Origin: Deltaproteobacteria bacterium
GTDB taxonomy: Bacteria; Myxococcota_A; Polyangia; GCA-2747355; JADLHG01
Direction: 5' to 3'
Assembly (NCBI GenBank): GCA_020848905.1
Contig: JADLHG010000005.1
Span: 191,423-255,422 of the forward strand
Length of the DNA: 64,000 bases
A program made the translations under genes and the position numbers. Below are positions 41,679 through 48,703 of the stretch, in pieces. Position 1 is the stretch's first letter. The number at the start of each line of letters is the position of its first letter. A model generated the notes under the pieces. It did no database searches. It was not told where the DNA came from and was given only the letters and a program-made list of their open reading frames with translations.

Positions 41679-42350
41679 TCAGCGCTCCTCCCAGTACGGT
41701 CGCTCGGTCACCCCCAGGAGGAGGCGCGTAGCCCGGATGAGCGCCCGCTTGAATCGCGTCGCGAGCTCGGGGTCGTCGAAGTCCTTGCCGAAGAACTGCC
41801 GGTGCCCGGCCTGGTCCACGAAGGCGAAGATGAACATCCCCTTGAGAAGGGGCAGCACGACGTCCACATCCACGCCCTCGCCGCCGACGAGCCCCCGTCG
41901 CTCCAGGTCCTTGACGTAGAAGCGCCCGAGGTCCACGAGGGGCTGGAAGGTGCGCCCCGTCGCCTCGTAGTCCATCGAGCTGGCGTGAAGCGAGGCCCAC
42001 ATGGAGACTCGCAAGGGCCGCGGATCGGCGAGGAGCTCGTCGAAGAGGCGCTCCAGCACCTCGGGCCACGCCCGGTCCACGCTCTGCTCGGCGAGCACGC
42101 GCTGGATCACGTCGATGAACCAGCGTGTGCTGCGCTCGCAGACCGCGAGCCAGAGGCGCTCTTTCGATCCCCAGTGGTAGTTCAGGGCCGCGACGTTCGC
42201 CGAGGCCCGACTGACGATCTCGCGAATGCTCGTCCCGTCGTAGCCCCGTTCGGCGAAGACGTCCACCGCGGCGTCGAGCAGGCGCTGGCTCGTCGAGTCG
42301 GGCGGTGGCGCCACGCGAGCGCTTCGGGAGGAGGTCTTGGAACGGGTCAT
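41679..42350 (-). CDS. TetR/AcrR-family transcriptional regulator
   Basis: 223 residues. The N-terminal helix-turn-helix reads TSQRLLDAAVDVFAERGYDGTSIREIVSRASANVAALNYHWGSKERLWLAVCE (about 20-72), the standard TetR DNA-binding block with the LNYHWGSKE helix. The C-terminal domain has a CerR/AefR-like length and composition (SMWASLHASSMDYEATGRTF ... GMFIFAFVDQAGHRQFF) and would bind an effector. Its promoter and that of the convergent SpoIID-like gene carry the same operator-like sequence just downstream of the -10, which predicts autorepression plus control of that lipoprotein. The effector is unknown. Confidence 0.92.
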   Translation of the reverse strand: MTRSKTSSRSARVAPPPDSTSQRLLDAAVDVFAERGYDGTSIREIVSRASANVAALNYHWGSKERLWLAVCERSTRWFIDVIQRVLAEQSVDRAWPEVLERLFDELLADPRPLRVSMWASLHASSMDYEATGRTFQPLVDLGRFYVKDLERRGLVGGEGVDVDVVLPLLKGMFIFAFVDQAGHRQFFGKDFDDPELATRFKRALIRATRLLLGVTERPYWEER

Positions 42351-42353
42351 GGT

Positions 42354-42371
42354 CTGAAACGATCGCTTGAA
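42354..42371. promoter_or_regulatory. Candidate TetR-family operator 2 (autoregulatory)
   Basis: CTGAAACGATCGCTTGAA, 4 bp upstream of the tetR ATG; on the minus strand TTCAAGCGATCGTTTCAG. The central CGATCG is a palindrome, and the outer TTCAA matches operator 1. Confidence 0.5.
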
Positions 42372-42382
42372 GTGGACCGCTT

Positions 42383-42411
42383 CGTATGAATCGCTAACGG
42401 CCAGCTGTCAA
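42383..42411 (-). promoter_or_regulatory. Sigma70-type promoter of tetR
   Basis: On the minus strand TTGACA (42411-42406), a 17-bp spacer and CATACG (42388-42383). The operator-like site lies between this -10 and the ATG, as in the SpoIID-like promoter; both -35 regions read CCCTTGACAG. Confidence 0.55.
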
Positions 42412-42435
42412 GGGCCGGCCCCGGGGAGCCGGCCC
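42412..42435. terminator. Strong GC hairpin behind the gene at 42500-42934
   Basis: GGGCCGGC-CCCGGGGA-GCCGGCCC: a perfect 8-bp GC stem with an 8-nt loop, directly before the tetR -35. On the minus strand it follows the small exported protein gene by about 65 bp and would insulate tetR from it. Only TT follows, so termination may be partial. Confidence 0.45.
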
Positions 42436-42440
42436 CGAGG

Positions 42441-42482
42441 CACCGACGCCGGAGCGCCGACGTTGGAGCATCGACGTTCGAC
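42441..42482. repeat. Three imperfect 14-bp tandem repeats
   Basis: CACCGACGCCGGAG, CGCCGACGTTGGAG and CATCGACGTTCGAC in direct succession between the terminator-like hairpin and the stop of the exported protein gene. No coding role is seen. Confidence 0.6.
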
Positions 42483-42499
42483 CTACGGAGAGGGGAAGG

Positions 42500-42934
42500 T
42501 CAGGGCTGCGGACCGCCGGGGACCGGCGGCAGGACCCGCGGCTGCTGCGTGACGAGGATCTCGGCCAGCGAGGTGAAGAGCGCGCCGTTCGGCCTGACCG
42601 GCGTGGAGGCGCGGGCCGTCCCGGCGTAGATCGGGCCGTTCGTGGCTTTCCACGTGACGGCGCGAAGGTCGGCCCCTACCGCGCCGTGCGCGTCCCCGCG
42701 CAAGGTCCGGAGGTGCTTGGTCCGGATGCGGAGCTGCCCCGGCTCGAAGGGACCGGCCGCGTGCGTGAAGGGCCCCACGTAGTGCTGGTTGAGCCAGTTC
42801 GCGAGCTTCTCCTTGATCACGCGGGTGCGCACGCGCGCTTCGCTGCCGTTCTGATTCGCGGCCCGGGCCGGCGCGGCCGAGAGCAGGAGCCCGGCTACGA
42901 GGGCGCCGAGCGCGCACGTGGATAGTCTTCTCAT
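42500..42934 (-). CDS. Small exported protein of unknown function
   Basis: 144 residues from ATG 42934, with GGAGG 7 nt upstream. Signal peptide MRRLSTCALGALVAGLLLSAAPARAAN. The mature part starts with a basic helix (SEARVRTRVIKEKLANWLNQHYVGPF), then a beta-like region (LRIRTKHLRTLRGDAHGAVGADLRAVTWKATNGPIYAGTARA) and a Pro-rich end. No Cys or known motif. It lies 250 bp away from, and divergent to, the DUF486 membrane protein gene. The family is unrecognised; periplasmic location is the only safe inference. Confidence 0.68.
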   Translation of the reverse strand: MRRLSTCALGALVAGLLLSAAPARAANQNGSEARVRTRVIKEKLANWLNQHYVGPFTHAAGPFEPGQLRIRTKHLRTLRGDAHGAVGADLRAVTWKATNGPIYAGTARASTPVRPNGALFTSLAEILVTQQPRVLPPVPGGPQP

Positions 42935-43185
42935 GGTGTCCTCCGCTGCGGTGACGTTCGACGCGCACGACGGCGCGCACGAAGCCACAAGAGGCAAGAG
43001 GCCGGCCACTCCGCGCTAACCGCGCCTATCTCGTGGATCTGTCGTCGGAACCTTCGCCGATGAGCGCGGCGCTCCCCCAACGCACCGAGGACCGATTTCG
43101 CGCAGGTGTTTCGATGTCCCTCCGAAGCGCGGAGAGTGGGGCGGGCAAGTTGGCGCGGCTGCCGCGGAGAGCCCTACACTCGGGT

Positions 43186-43527
43186 ATGCCTACGGTCCTG
43201 CTTCTGCTCGCCAGCAACCTCTTCATGACAGTCGCCTGGTACGGCCACCTGAGGTTCAAGCATGTGTCGCTCTGGCAGGTGATCCTCGTGGCCTGGCTCA
43301 TCGCGCTGCCCGAGTACTGCCTGCAGGTCCCCGCGAACCGCCTGGGCCACGGCACCTATTCCGCCACGGAGCTCAAGATCATCCAGGAGGTGATCTCGCT
43401 GCTGGTGTTCGTGGGCTTCGCCCTGGTCTATCTGAAGGAGGCGCCGCGCTGGAACCACCTCGTCTCGTTCGGGCTCATCGTCGTGGCGGTCTACTTCGCC
43501 TTCCTCCCCACCGTGAAGCCCACCTGA
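43186..43527 (+). CDS. DMT-family (DUF486) small membrane protein
   Basis: 113 residues with about four hydrophobic helices: TVLLLLASNLFMTVAWYGHL, VILVAWLIALPEYCL, IIQEVISLLVFVGFALVYL and LVSFGLIVVAVYFAFLP. The motifs AWYGHLRFK, ALPEYCLQVPANRLGHGTYSATELKIIQEVISL and F.YLKE are diagnostic of DUF486, a half-size relative of drug/metabolite transporters. ATG 43186 fits the family's short N-terminus; the frame is open upstream without membrane character. Transport substrate unknown. The radical SAM gene follows after 78 bp. Confidence 0.88.
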   Translation: MPTVLLLLASNLFMTVAWYGHLRFKHVSLWQVILVAWLIALPEYCLQVPANRLGHGTYSATELKIIQEVISLLVFVGFALVYLKEAPRWNHLVSFGLIVVAVYFAFLPTVKPT

Positions 43528-43605
43528 CCGGCGTCCACCGCCCCGCGATCTCGTGGAAAATCGGACCTTGTCCGGCGGGGCCCGCCTGATGCAAGCTCCG
43601 CCGCG

Positions 43606-45108
43606 ATGAAGGTACTCCTCGTCAGGCCCGTGGCCCCGAACGAACGCTTCGGCCTGGGTCCCTTCTTCCGCATCGAGCCCCTCGGCCTCGCGTACGTGGC
43701 CGCGGCGCTCGAGCGCGACGGCCACGAAGTGCGGATCGTCGACCTGCGCTTCGCCGGGTCCATCCAACGCGTGCTGCGCGCCTTTCGCCCCGAGCTGGTG
43801 GGCATCGCCGCCTCGCACACGCTCGACACCGAGGAGGCCCTCGGCGTCGCGCGCCGGGTGAAGGCCTGGAACGCGCGCGCCTTCGTGCTGGTAGGCGGAC
43901 ACGCCGCAGCCGTCTACCCGACTCCCTTCTTCGCTCCCGAGGTGGATGCGCTCTGTTTCGAAGACGGCGAACAGGTCGTGCCGGACCTCGTTCGGGCGCT
44001 CTCGGAGCGTCGCCCCCTCGACGAGGTCGCGGGGCTCTGGATTCGCGATCGCGACGCGACCTTCGGCTTCCGCAAGGGACCCGTGAGCGCGACCCGCATC
44101 AGCCTGGATCGCGTGCCGCTCCCGTCGCGGCACCTGATGGCGCGATTTCAGCACGAGTACCTGTGCGTCAACATGCGGCCCGTCTACTTGCTCGAGACGG
44201 CGCGCGGCTGTCCCTACCGCTGCACCTTCTGCTCGATCTGGCAGCACGTGGACCGCACCTTCCGCTTTCGCGAGCTCGACTACGTGGTGCAGGACTTCAT
44301 GGCCACGGGGCGCAACGTCTTCGTCGCGGACGACCTCTTCTTCTATCCGCCGGCGCGTAGCCTCGAGCTGGCGCGGGCCCTCGCGCGTCGAGGGATCAAG
44401 AAGCACTGGATGCTCGTGCAGACGCGAACGGATATCGTCGCACGACACCCCGAGCTCCTCGAGGCCTGGCGTCCTCTGGCCGAGCGCTTCGACCTCTTCT
44501 TTGGCTTCGAGGCGCCCACCGACCGCGGGCTGCATGCTCTCGCCAAGGACGCGACGACCGACGACATCGTGCGCGCGGTGGCGGTCTGCCGCGAGCTCGA
44601 CGCAGGCGTGACGGGGAACTTCATCGTGGACCCCGATTGGGACGAGGCCGAGTTTCACCATCTGTGGGACTTCAAGGACCGTCTCGGCCTCTACCGCGCG
44701 GGCTATACGATCCTGACTCCGCTGCCGGGCACGGCCTACTACGAAGAGACGAAGCACCGGGTGCGCGAGCCGAGCTGGTCCAACTTCGACATGCACCACG
44801 TCCTCTGGGAGCCGCGCCTCGGTCGAGAGCGCTTCTTCGAGCTCTTCGCCGAGTCGTGGCGTCGCACCGTCCTGAACGCGAAGGGGGTACGGCCCTGGTG
44901 GCATCACCTGAAGGGGGTTCAGCCGCGCCAGATCCCGCAGCTCCTGCGTGTGCTCTACCGCACCCAGCGGCTGGTCGACCCGAAAGCCTACCTCGCCGAG
45001 CAGTTCGACCCCCACCTCGCGGCGCCCCCCACCTCGGCGCCGGACCCGCGGTGCGCGGAGCACTCCGGCCGCACCCTCCCGAACGCGATGCGGGCTGCGG
45101 CATCGTGA
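43606..45108 (+). CDS. B12-binding radical SAM enzyme resembling hopanoid C-3 methylase HpnR
   Basis: 500 residues, class B layout. Cobalamin-binding Rossmann domain (about 1-140: IEPLGLAYVAAALERDGHEVRIVDLR, ELVGIAASHTLDTEEAL, FVLVGGHAAA, FEDGEQVVPDLV). Radical SAM core from ~190 with RGCPYRCTFCSIW (Cys202, 206, 209), FVADDLFFYPP, VQTRTDIV and FFGFEAPTDRGL. The distal part, NFIVDPDWDEAEFHHLWDF ... TPLPGTAYYEET ... FDMHHVLWEPRLGRERFFELF ... LNAKGVRPWW, is close to HpnR-type proteins, which methylate the hopanoid A-ring. No hopanoid cyclase or hpn genes are in the window, so the substrate remains open among polycyclic or other unactivated carbons. Confidence 0.8.
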   Translation: MKVLLVRPVAPNERFGLGPFFRIEPLGLAYVAAALERDGHEVRIVDLRFAGSIQRVLRAFRPELVGIAASHTLDTEEALGVARRVKAWNARAFVLVGGHAAAVYPTPFFAPEVDALCFEDGEQVVPDLVRALSERRPLDEVAGLWIRDRDATFGFRKGPVSATRISLDRVPLPSRHLMARFQHEYLCVNMRPVYLLETARGCPYRCTFCSIWQHVDRTFRFRELDYVVQDFMATGRNVFVADDLFFYPPARSLELARALARRGIKKHWMLVQTRTDIVARHPELLEAWRPLAERFDLFFGFEAPTDRGLHALAKDATTDDIVRAVAVCRELDAGVTGNFIVDPDWDEAEFHHLWDFKDRLGLYRAGYTILTPLPGTAYYEETKHRVREPSWSNFDMHHVLWEPRLGRERFFELFAESWRRTVLNAKGVRPWWHHLKGVQPRQIPQLLRVLYRTQRLVDPKAYLAEQFDPHLAAPPTSAPDPRCAEHSGRTLPNAMRAAAS

Positions 45109-45247
45109 ACGCCGGTTCACACCGGGCTGTGCACGCCCGGCCGCTCGCCCGCTCTCGAATGCACAGTCCCTCGGAAACACACGGCAAGATCTGTCCGTGG
45201 GGTGGCCCGCACGTTGCAGCCTCTCTCGGGAAACCGGGAGGTGCTTC

Positions 45248-46051
45248 ATGCGCCCATCCATGCTGCTCTCGAGCCTGACCGTCCTCACCACCGTCACCCT
45301 CGGTCAGGGGACCGCCATCGCCGACCGCCGGCCGGTAACGACCTGCATCACCTACGACGACGGCGAGAGCCGCACCACGCGCTGCATCACGCGGGTGCAC
45401 TTCCGCCTGCGTCACCCCTGGCAGGTTCCGAGCAACGCGCCCGCGTCGGACTTCCCGGCGCGGCCGTCGCGCGGCGAGATCCCGTCGGCTGCGAGCGTGC
45501 CGAGCGCCGAGGTGGAGATCCCGTCCCCGGAGCTCGAGATCCCCTCGAGCGAGGCCGATGAGATTCCGCCGGTCCCCTACCGCGCCCCCACGCTTCCGCC
45601 CCGCGTGCGCGTGATCCCCGCGCCGAGCGCCCCCGCCGGTGGCCCTGCCCCGGCCGCGACCGAGTGCGCCAGCGCGACCGAGGCGCAGGTGCTCGGCCAG
45701 CTCAACCAGTCTCGCCTCGCCGCGGGCCTTCAGCCCCTGCGCTGCGACGCCAAGGCCGCGGCGGTGGCGCGCGCGCACAGCCAGGACATGTGCTCGCGTC
45801 GCTACTTCTCGCATCTCACGCCGGAAGGGACCTCGCCGGCCGGCCGCCTGCGCCTCGCGGGGATGACCTTTCGTGGGGCGGGCGAGAACATCGCCGTGGG
45901 CTATCGTTCCGCCGAGGCGGTTCACACGGGCTGGATGCAGAGCACCGGCCACCGGCGCAACATCCTCGACGCGAGCTGGACTGGCGTCGGGGTGGGCCTC
46001 GTTCAATGCGAGGGCCGCACCCCCTACTGGACGCAGGTCTTCGTGCGGTAG
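45248..46051 (+). CDS. Secreted CAP-domain (SCP/PR1-like) protein
   Basis: 267 residues. ATG 45248 has GGGAGG 7 nt upstream. Signal peptide MRPSMLLSSLTVLTTVTLGQGTAIA. A Ser/Pro/Glu-rich linker (about 75-135) has repeats of the type PSAEVEIPSPELEIPSSEADEIP. The CAP domain (about 140-267) follows: QVLGQLNQSRLAAGLQPLRCDAKAAAVARAHSQDMCSRRYFSHLTPEGTSPAGRL, GENIAVGYRSAEAVHTGWMQSTGHRRNILDASWTGVGVG. His of AHSQDM, Glu of GENIA and His of TGHRRNIL are the usual CAP cavity residues. Bacterial CAP proteins are extracellular with poorly defined roles. It stands upstream of, but 136 bp apart from, the efflux operon. Confidence 0.92.
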   Translation: MRPSMLLSSLTVLTTVTLGQGTAIADRRPVTTCITYDDGESRTTRCITRVHFRLRHPWQVPSNAPASDFPARPSRGEIPSAASVPSAEVEIPSPELEIPSSEADEIPPVPYRAPTLPPRVRVIPAPSAPAGGPAPAATECASATEAQVLGQLNQSRLAAGLQPLRCDAKAAAVARAHSQDMCSRRYFSHLTPEGTSPAGRLRLAGMTFRGAGENIAVGYRSAEAVHTGWMQSTGHRRNILDASWTGVGVGLVQCEGRTPYWTQVFVR

Positions 46052-46187
46052 GGCCGGTATGCGGTAGGGCCCGTACGCCGGGGGGATGGGCTCTCCCGAT
46101 GCCACTCGCCACGCCCCGGGCTTGGTGCTATATCCCGGGCCGGGAGGGCCCCTCTTCTCGGGTGCGCCTCCGTCGAGAACGCGCCCC

Positions 46188-47498
46188 ATGTCGCTCCGCA
46201 CGCCCACGCTCCTGGTCCTGGCTCTCCTCGCGCCGCGCCCGGGCGACGCCGCGCCCCTCTCGCTCGACCGAGCGATCCAGCTCGCCCTGGCGCACAACGA
46301 GCTGGCCCGCGCGGCCGACGAGAGGCGCCTCGCGAGCGACGCCCGGGTGACGCGCGCGCGCGCCTATTTCTTCCCGAATCTCGTCGGTACGGCGAGCTAC
46401 AGCCGCCGCTCGACGGAGGTCACGCGGCAGCTCGGCACGGAGCCCGTCACGCTGCTCAGGCTGCACGGCCTGCAGGCCACGGTGACGCTCAGCCAGACCC
46501 TCTTCGATCCGCGCTCGTATCCGCTCTACCGCCAGGCGCTCGAGGACCGCAAGGCCACGCGCTCGAGCAGCGAGCATCAGAAACGCCTCCTGCGCTTCGA
46601 GACCGCGCAGGCCTTCCTCTCCACCTTGACCCTCGAGTGGGTCGTGCAGTCCGCCGGGCGCCGCCTGGCCCTGGCTCGCCAGAACCTGGCCGACGCCCGC
46701 GCGCGCTACGGAGCGCAGCTATCGAGCTCGAACGACGTGACCAAGGCCGAGCTGGAGAGCGCCATCGCCGAGCGGGAGCTCACCCGCGCCCGCGCCAGCG
46801 TGGCCACGGCGCGGCTGCAGCTCGGCCACCTTCTGAACACCGAGGTCTCCGACGCGCTCGAGGTGCCCGAGCCGCTCCTGGCGCTGGCGTCGGCCAAGGT
46901 CGCCTCGAGCCAGAAGCTCGTGGAGGAGGCGCGGCGGCAGCGCCTGGACCTGCGGGCCTCCGAGGGACAGCTCCGCGCGCTGCGCGCCTTCGCCTCGGAG
47001 CCGCTGCTGCGCGTCCTGCCGAGCCTCGTCTTCTCGGGGCAGGTCAAGGCCACGAACGAACCGGGCTTCGTCGGGAAGTACGTGGACTGGTCGCTCGGCC
47101 TGAGTCTGAGCTGGACCCTCTTCGACGGGGGCGTCTGGTACGGCGAATGGAAGGAGCGCCGCGCCCAGACGCGCGCCGCGGAGGCCGAAACAGAGGCCCG
47201 GTCCCGACAGGTGGCGCTCGACGTGCGCCGCGCGCTGGTGGAGATCGAGAACGCGCAGGCCGCGAGTCGACTGGCCCAGGTGGCCGTCGACGCGGCGGCC
47301 AAGAACGCGCGCGAAACGGCGGCGCTCTACCGGCAGGGGCTCGCCAGCGCGCTCGAGAACGCCGACGCCAGCACCCGGCTCTTCGACGCCGAGGTGAACT
47401 TCGCCCGCGAGCGCTACGGCCTGGCCATCGCCTACCTGAACCTGCGCGCCGCGCTGGGCCACGACCCCCTTCCCACCGTCGAGGAGCGCCGCTCATGA
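46188..47498 (+). CDS. TolC-like outer-membrane efflux protein
   Basis: 436 residues from ATG 46188. Signal MSLRTPTLLVLALLAPRPGDAAP. Two outer-membrane-efflux repeats: LDRAIQLALAHNELARAADERRLASDARVTRARAYFFPNL ... LLRFETAQAFLSTLTLEWVVQSAGRRLALARQNLADARARYGAQLSSSNDVTKAELE, then LRASEGQLRALRA ... LSLSWTLFDGGVWYGEWKERR ... ALVEIENAQAASRLAQVAVDAAAKNARETAALYRQGLASALENADAS. The helical-tunnel heptads and the SWTLFDGG strand are typical. First gene of a TolC-MFP-RND operon; its stop overlaps the adaptor ATG (ATGA). Together they form a complete tripartite pump. Confidence 0.93.
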   Translation: MSLRTPTLLVLALLAPRPGDAAPLSLDRAIQLALAHNELARAADERRLASDARVTRARAYFFPNLVGTASYSRRSTEVTRQLGTEPVTLLRLHGLQATVTLSQTLFDPRSYPLYRQALEDRKATRSSSEHQKRLLRFETAQAFLSTLTLEWVVQSAGRRLALARQNLADARARYGAQLSSSNDVTKAELESAIAERELTRARASVATARLQLGHLLNTEVSDALEVPEPLLALASAKVASSQKLVEEARRQRLDLRASEGQLRALRAFASEPLLRVLPSLVFSGQVKATNEPGFVGKYVDWSLGLSLSWTLFDGGVWYGEWKERRAQTRAAEAETEARSRQVALDVRRALVEIENAQAASRLAQVAVDAAAKNARETAALYRQGLASALENADASTRLFDAEVNFARERYGLAIAYLNLRAALGHDPLPTVEERRS

Positions 47499-48703
47499 TG
47501 CGATCCCCACGCGCCGTGGCGTGCGCCCCCGCCGTCGCTCTAGCGCTCTCGCTCGGGCTCGCGGGCTGCTCGAACGAATCGGCCTCCTCGAAGGGCTCAG
47601 GCGGCCGCGGACCCGGAGGCCCAGGCGGTCCAGGCGGCGGACCGCTGACCTTTCCCGTCGAGGTGGCGCGGGTGCGGACCGAGGTCGTGCAGTACGCCGT
47701 GACCGCCGTCGGCTCGGTGGAGGCCTACGAGAAGGTGCAGGTCACGCCGCGCGTCACCGGGGTCGTGGAGCGCGTGCGCTTCAAGGACGGAGAGACGGTC
47801 AAGGCGGGCCAGGTGCTGGCCGAGATCGAGCCCGCGCGCTACCGCATCGCCGTGGCCTCGGCGCGCGCCTCGCTGCAGAAGGCCGAGGCGTCGCTCGCCG
47901 ACGCGAAGGCCGGCCTCGCGCGACGAGAGAAGGCCAGCGCGGAGAACCCGGGCCTGCTCCGCGGCGAGGAGCTCGACCTCTACCGCACCCGGACCCGCAC
48001 CGCCGAGGCCGACGTGGCGCAGGCCCGTGCCGCGCTCGACAAGGCCCAGCTCGACCTGCGCGACGCGTACGTCCGCGCCCCCATCGGCGGGGTGATCGAG
48101 ACGCGCACCGTGCAGACGGGCCAGTACGCCAAGCCCGAGGCGATCCTCGCCACCCTCGTGCGGCGTGACCCGCTGCTCCTGCGTTTCCAGGTCACCGACG
48201 TAGAGGCGGCGCGCCTGCGCCTGGGCCAGACGGTGCGCTTCAAGGTGCGCAATCTCCCCGCTCTGCACGCGGCGAAGTTGACCCAGGTGGGCCAGCTCGC
48301 CGACGAGCGCTCGCGCATGGTGGCCGTGACCGGCGAGATCGCGGGACCCGACCAGCAGGAGCTCAGGCCGGGGGCCTTCGCCGAGGTCACCGCCGCCGTG
48401 GGAGGCACGCGCGAGGCGCCGGTGATCCCGCAGCTCGCGGTGCGACCGAGCGAGCGCGGCTTTTTGGCCTACGTCGTAGTCGGGAGCAAGGCCGTGGAGC
48501 GCGTGGTGCAGCTCGGTATGCGCACGGCCGAGGGACGCGTCGAGGTCCGGAGCGGCCTCTCCGCCGGAGAGCTCCTCGTCGTGCGCGGGGCCGAGGCGCT
48601 CCGCAATGGCGCCCAGGTGCGCGTGCTCGCCGGCGAGGCCGCGGGCGGCGCACCTCCCGCGGGGGGAGCGGGCCTGGCTCGCCCCGAGGAGCGGGCGCGG
48701 TGA
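47495..48703 (+). CDS. RND efflux periplasmic adaptor lipoprotein (MFP)
   Basis: 402 residues. Lipobox LAGC (Cys25) and a Gly-rich spacer (GGRGPGGPGGPGGG). Then the membrane-fusion fold: EVVQYAVTAVGSVEAYEKVQVTPRVTGVVERVRFKDGETVKAGQVLAEIEP (lipoyl half), a coiled-coil hairpin (about 120-185), DLRDAYVRAPIGGVIETRTVQTGQYAKPEAILATLV (second lipoyl half), then beta-barrel and membrane-proximal domains (RVVQLGMRTAEGRVEVRSGLSAGELLVVRGAEAL). It anchors to the inner membrane and links the RND pump to the TolC-like channel. Start ATG 47495 (or 47498) overlaps the tolC-like stop; its own stop overlaps the pump's GTG. Confidence 0.95.
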   Translation: MMRSPRAVACAPAVALALSLGLAGCSNESASSKGSGGRGPGGPGGPGGGPLTFPVEVARVRTEVVQYAVTAVGSVEAYEKVQVTPRVTGVVERVRFKDGETVKAGQVLAEIEPARYRIAVASARASLQKAEASLADAKAGLARREKASAENPGLLRGEELDLYRTRTRTAEADVAQARAALDKAQLDLRDAYVRAPIGGVIETRTVQTGQYAKPEAILATLVRRDPLLLRFQVTDVEAARLRLGQTVRFKVRNLPALHAAKLTQVGQLADERSRMVAVTGEIAGPDQQELRPGAFAEVTAAVGGTREAPVIPQLAVRPSERGFLAYVVVGSKAVERVVQLGMRTAEGRVEVRSGLSAGELLVVRGAEALRNGAQVRVLAGEAAGGAPPAGGAGLARPEERAR

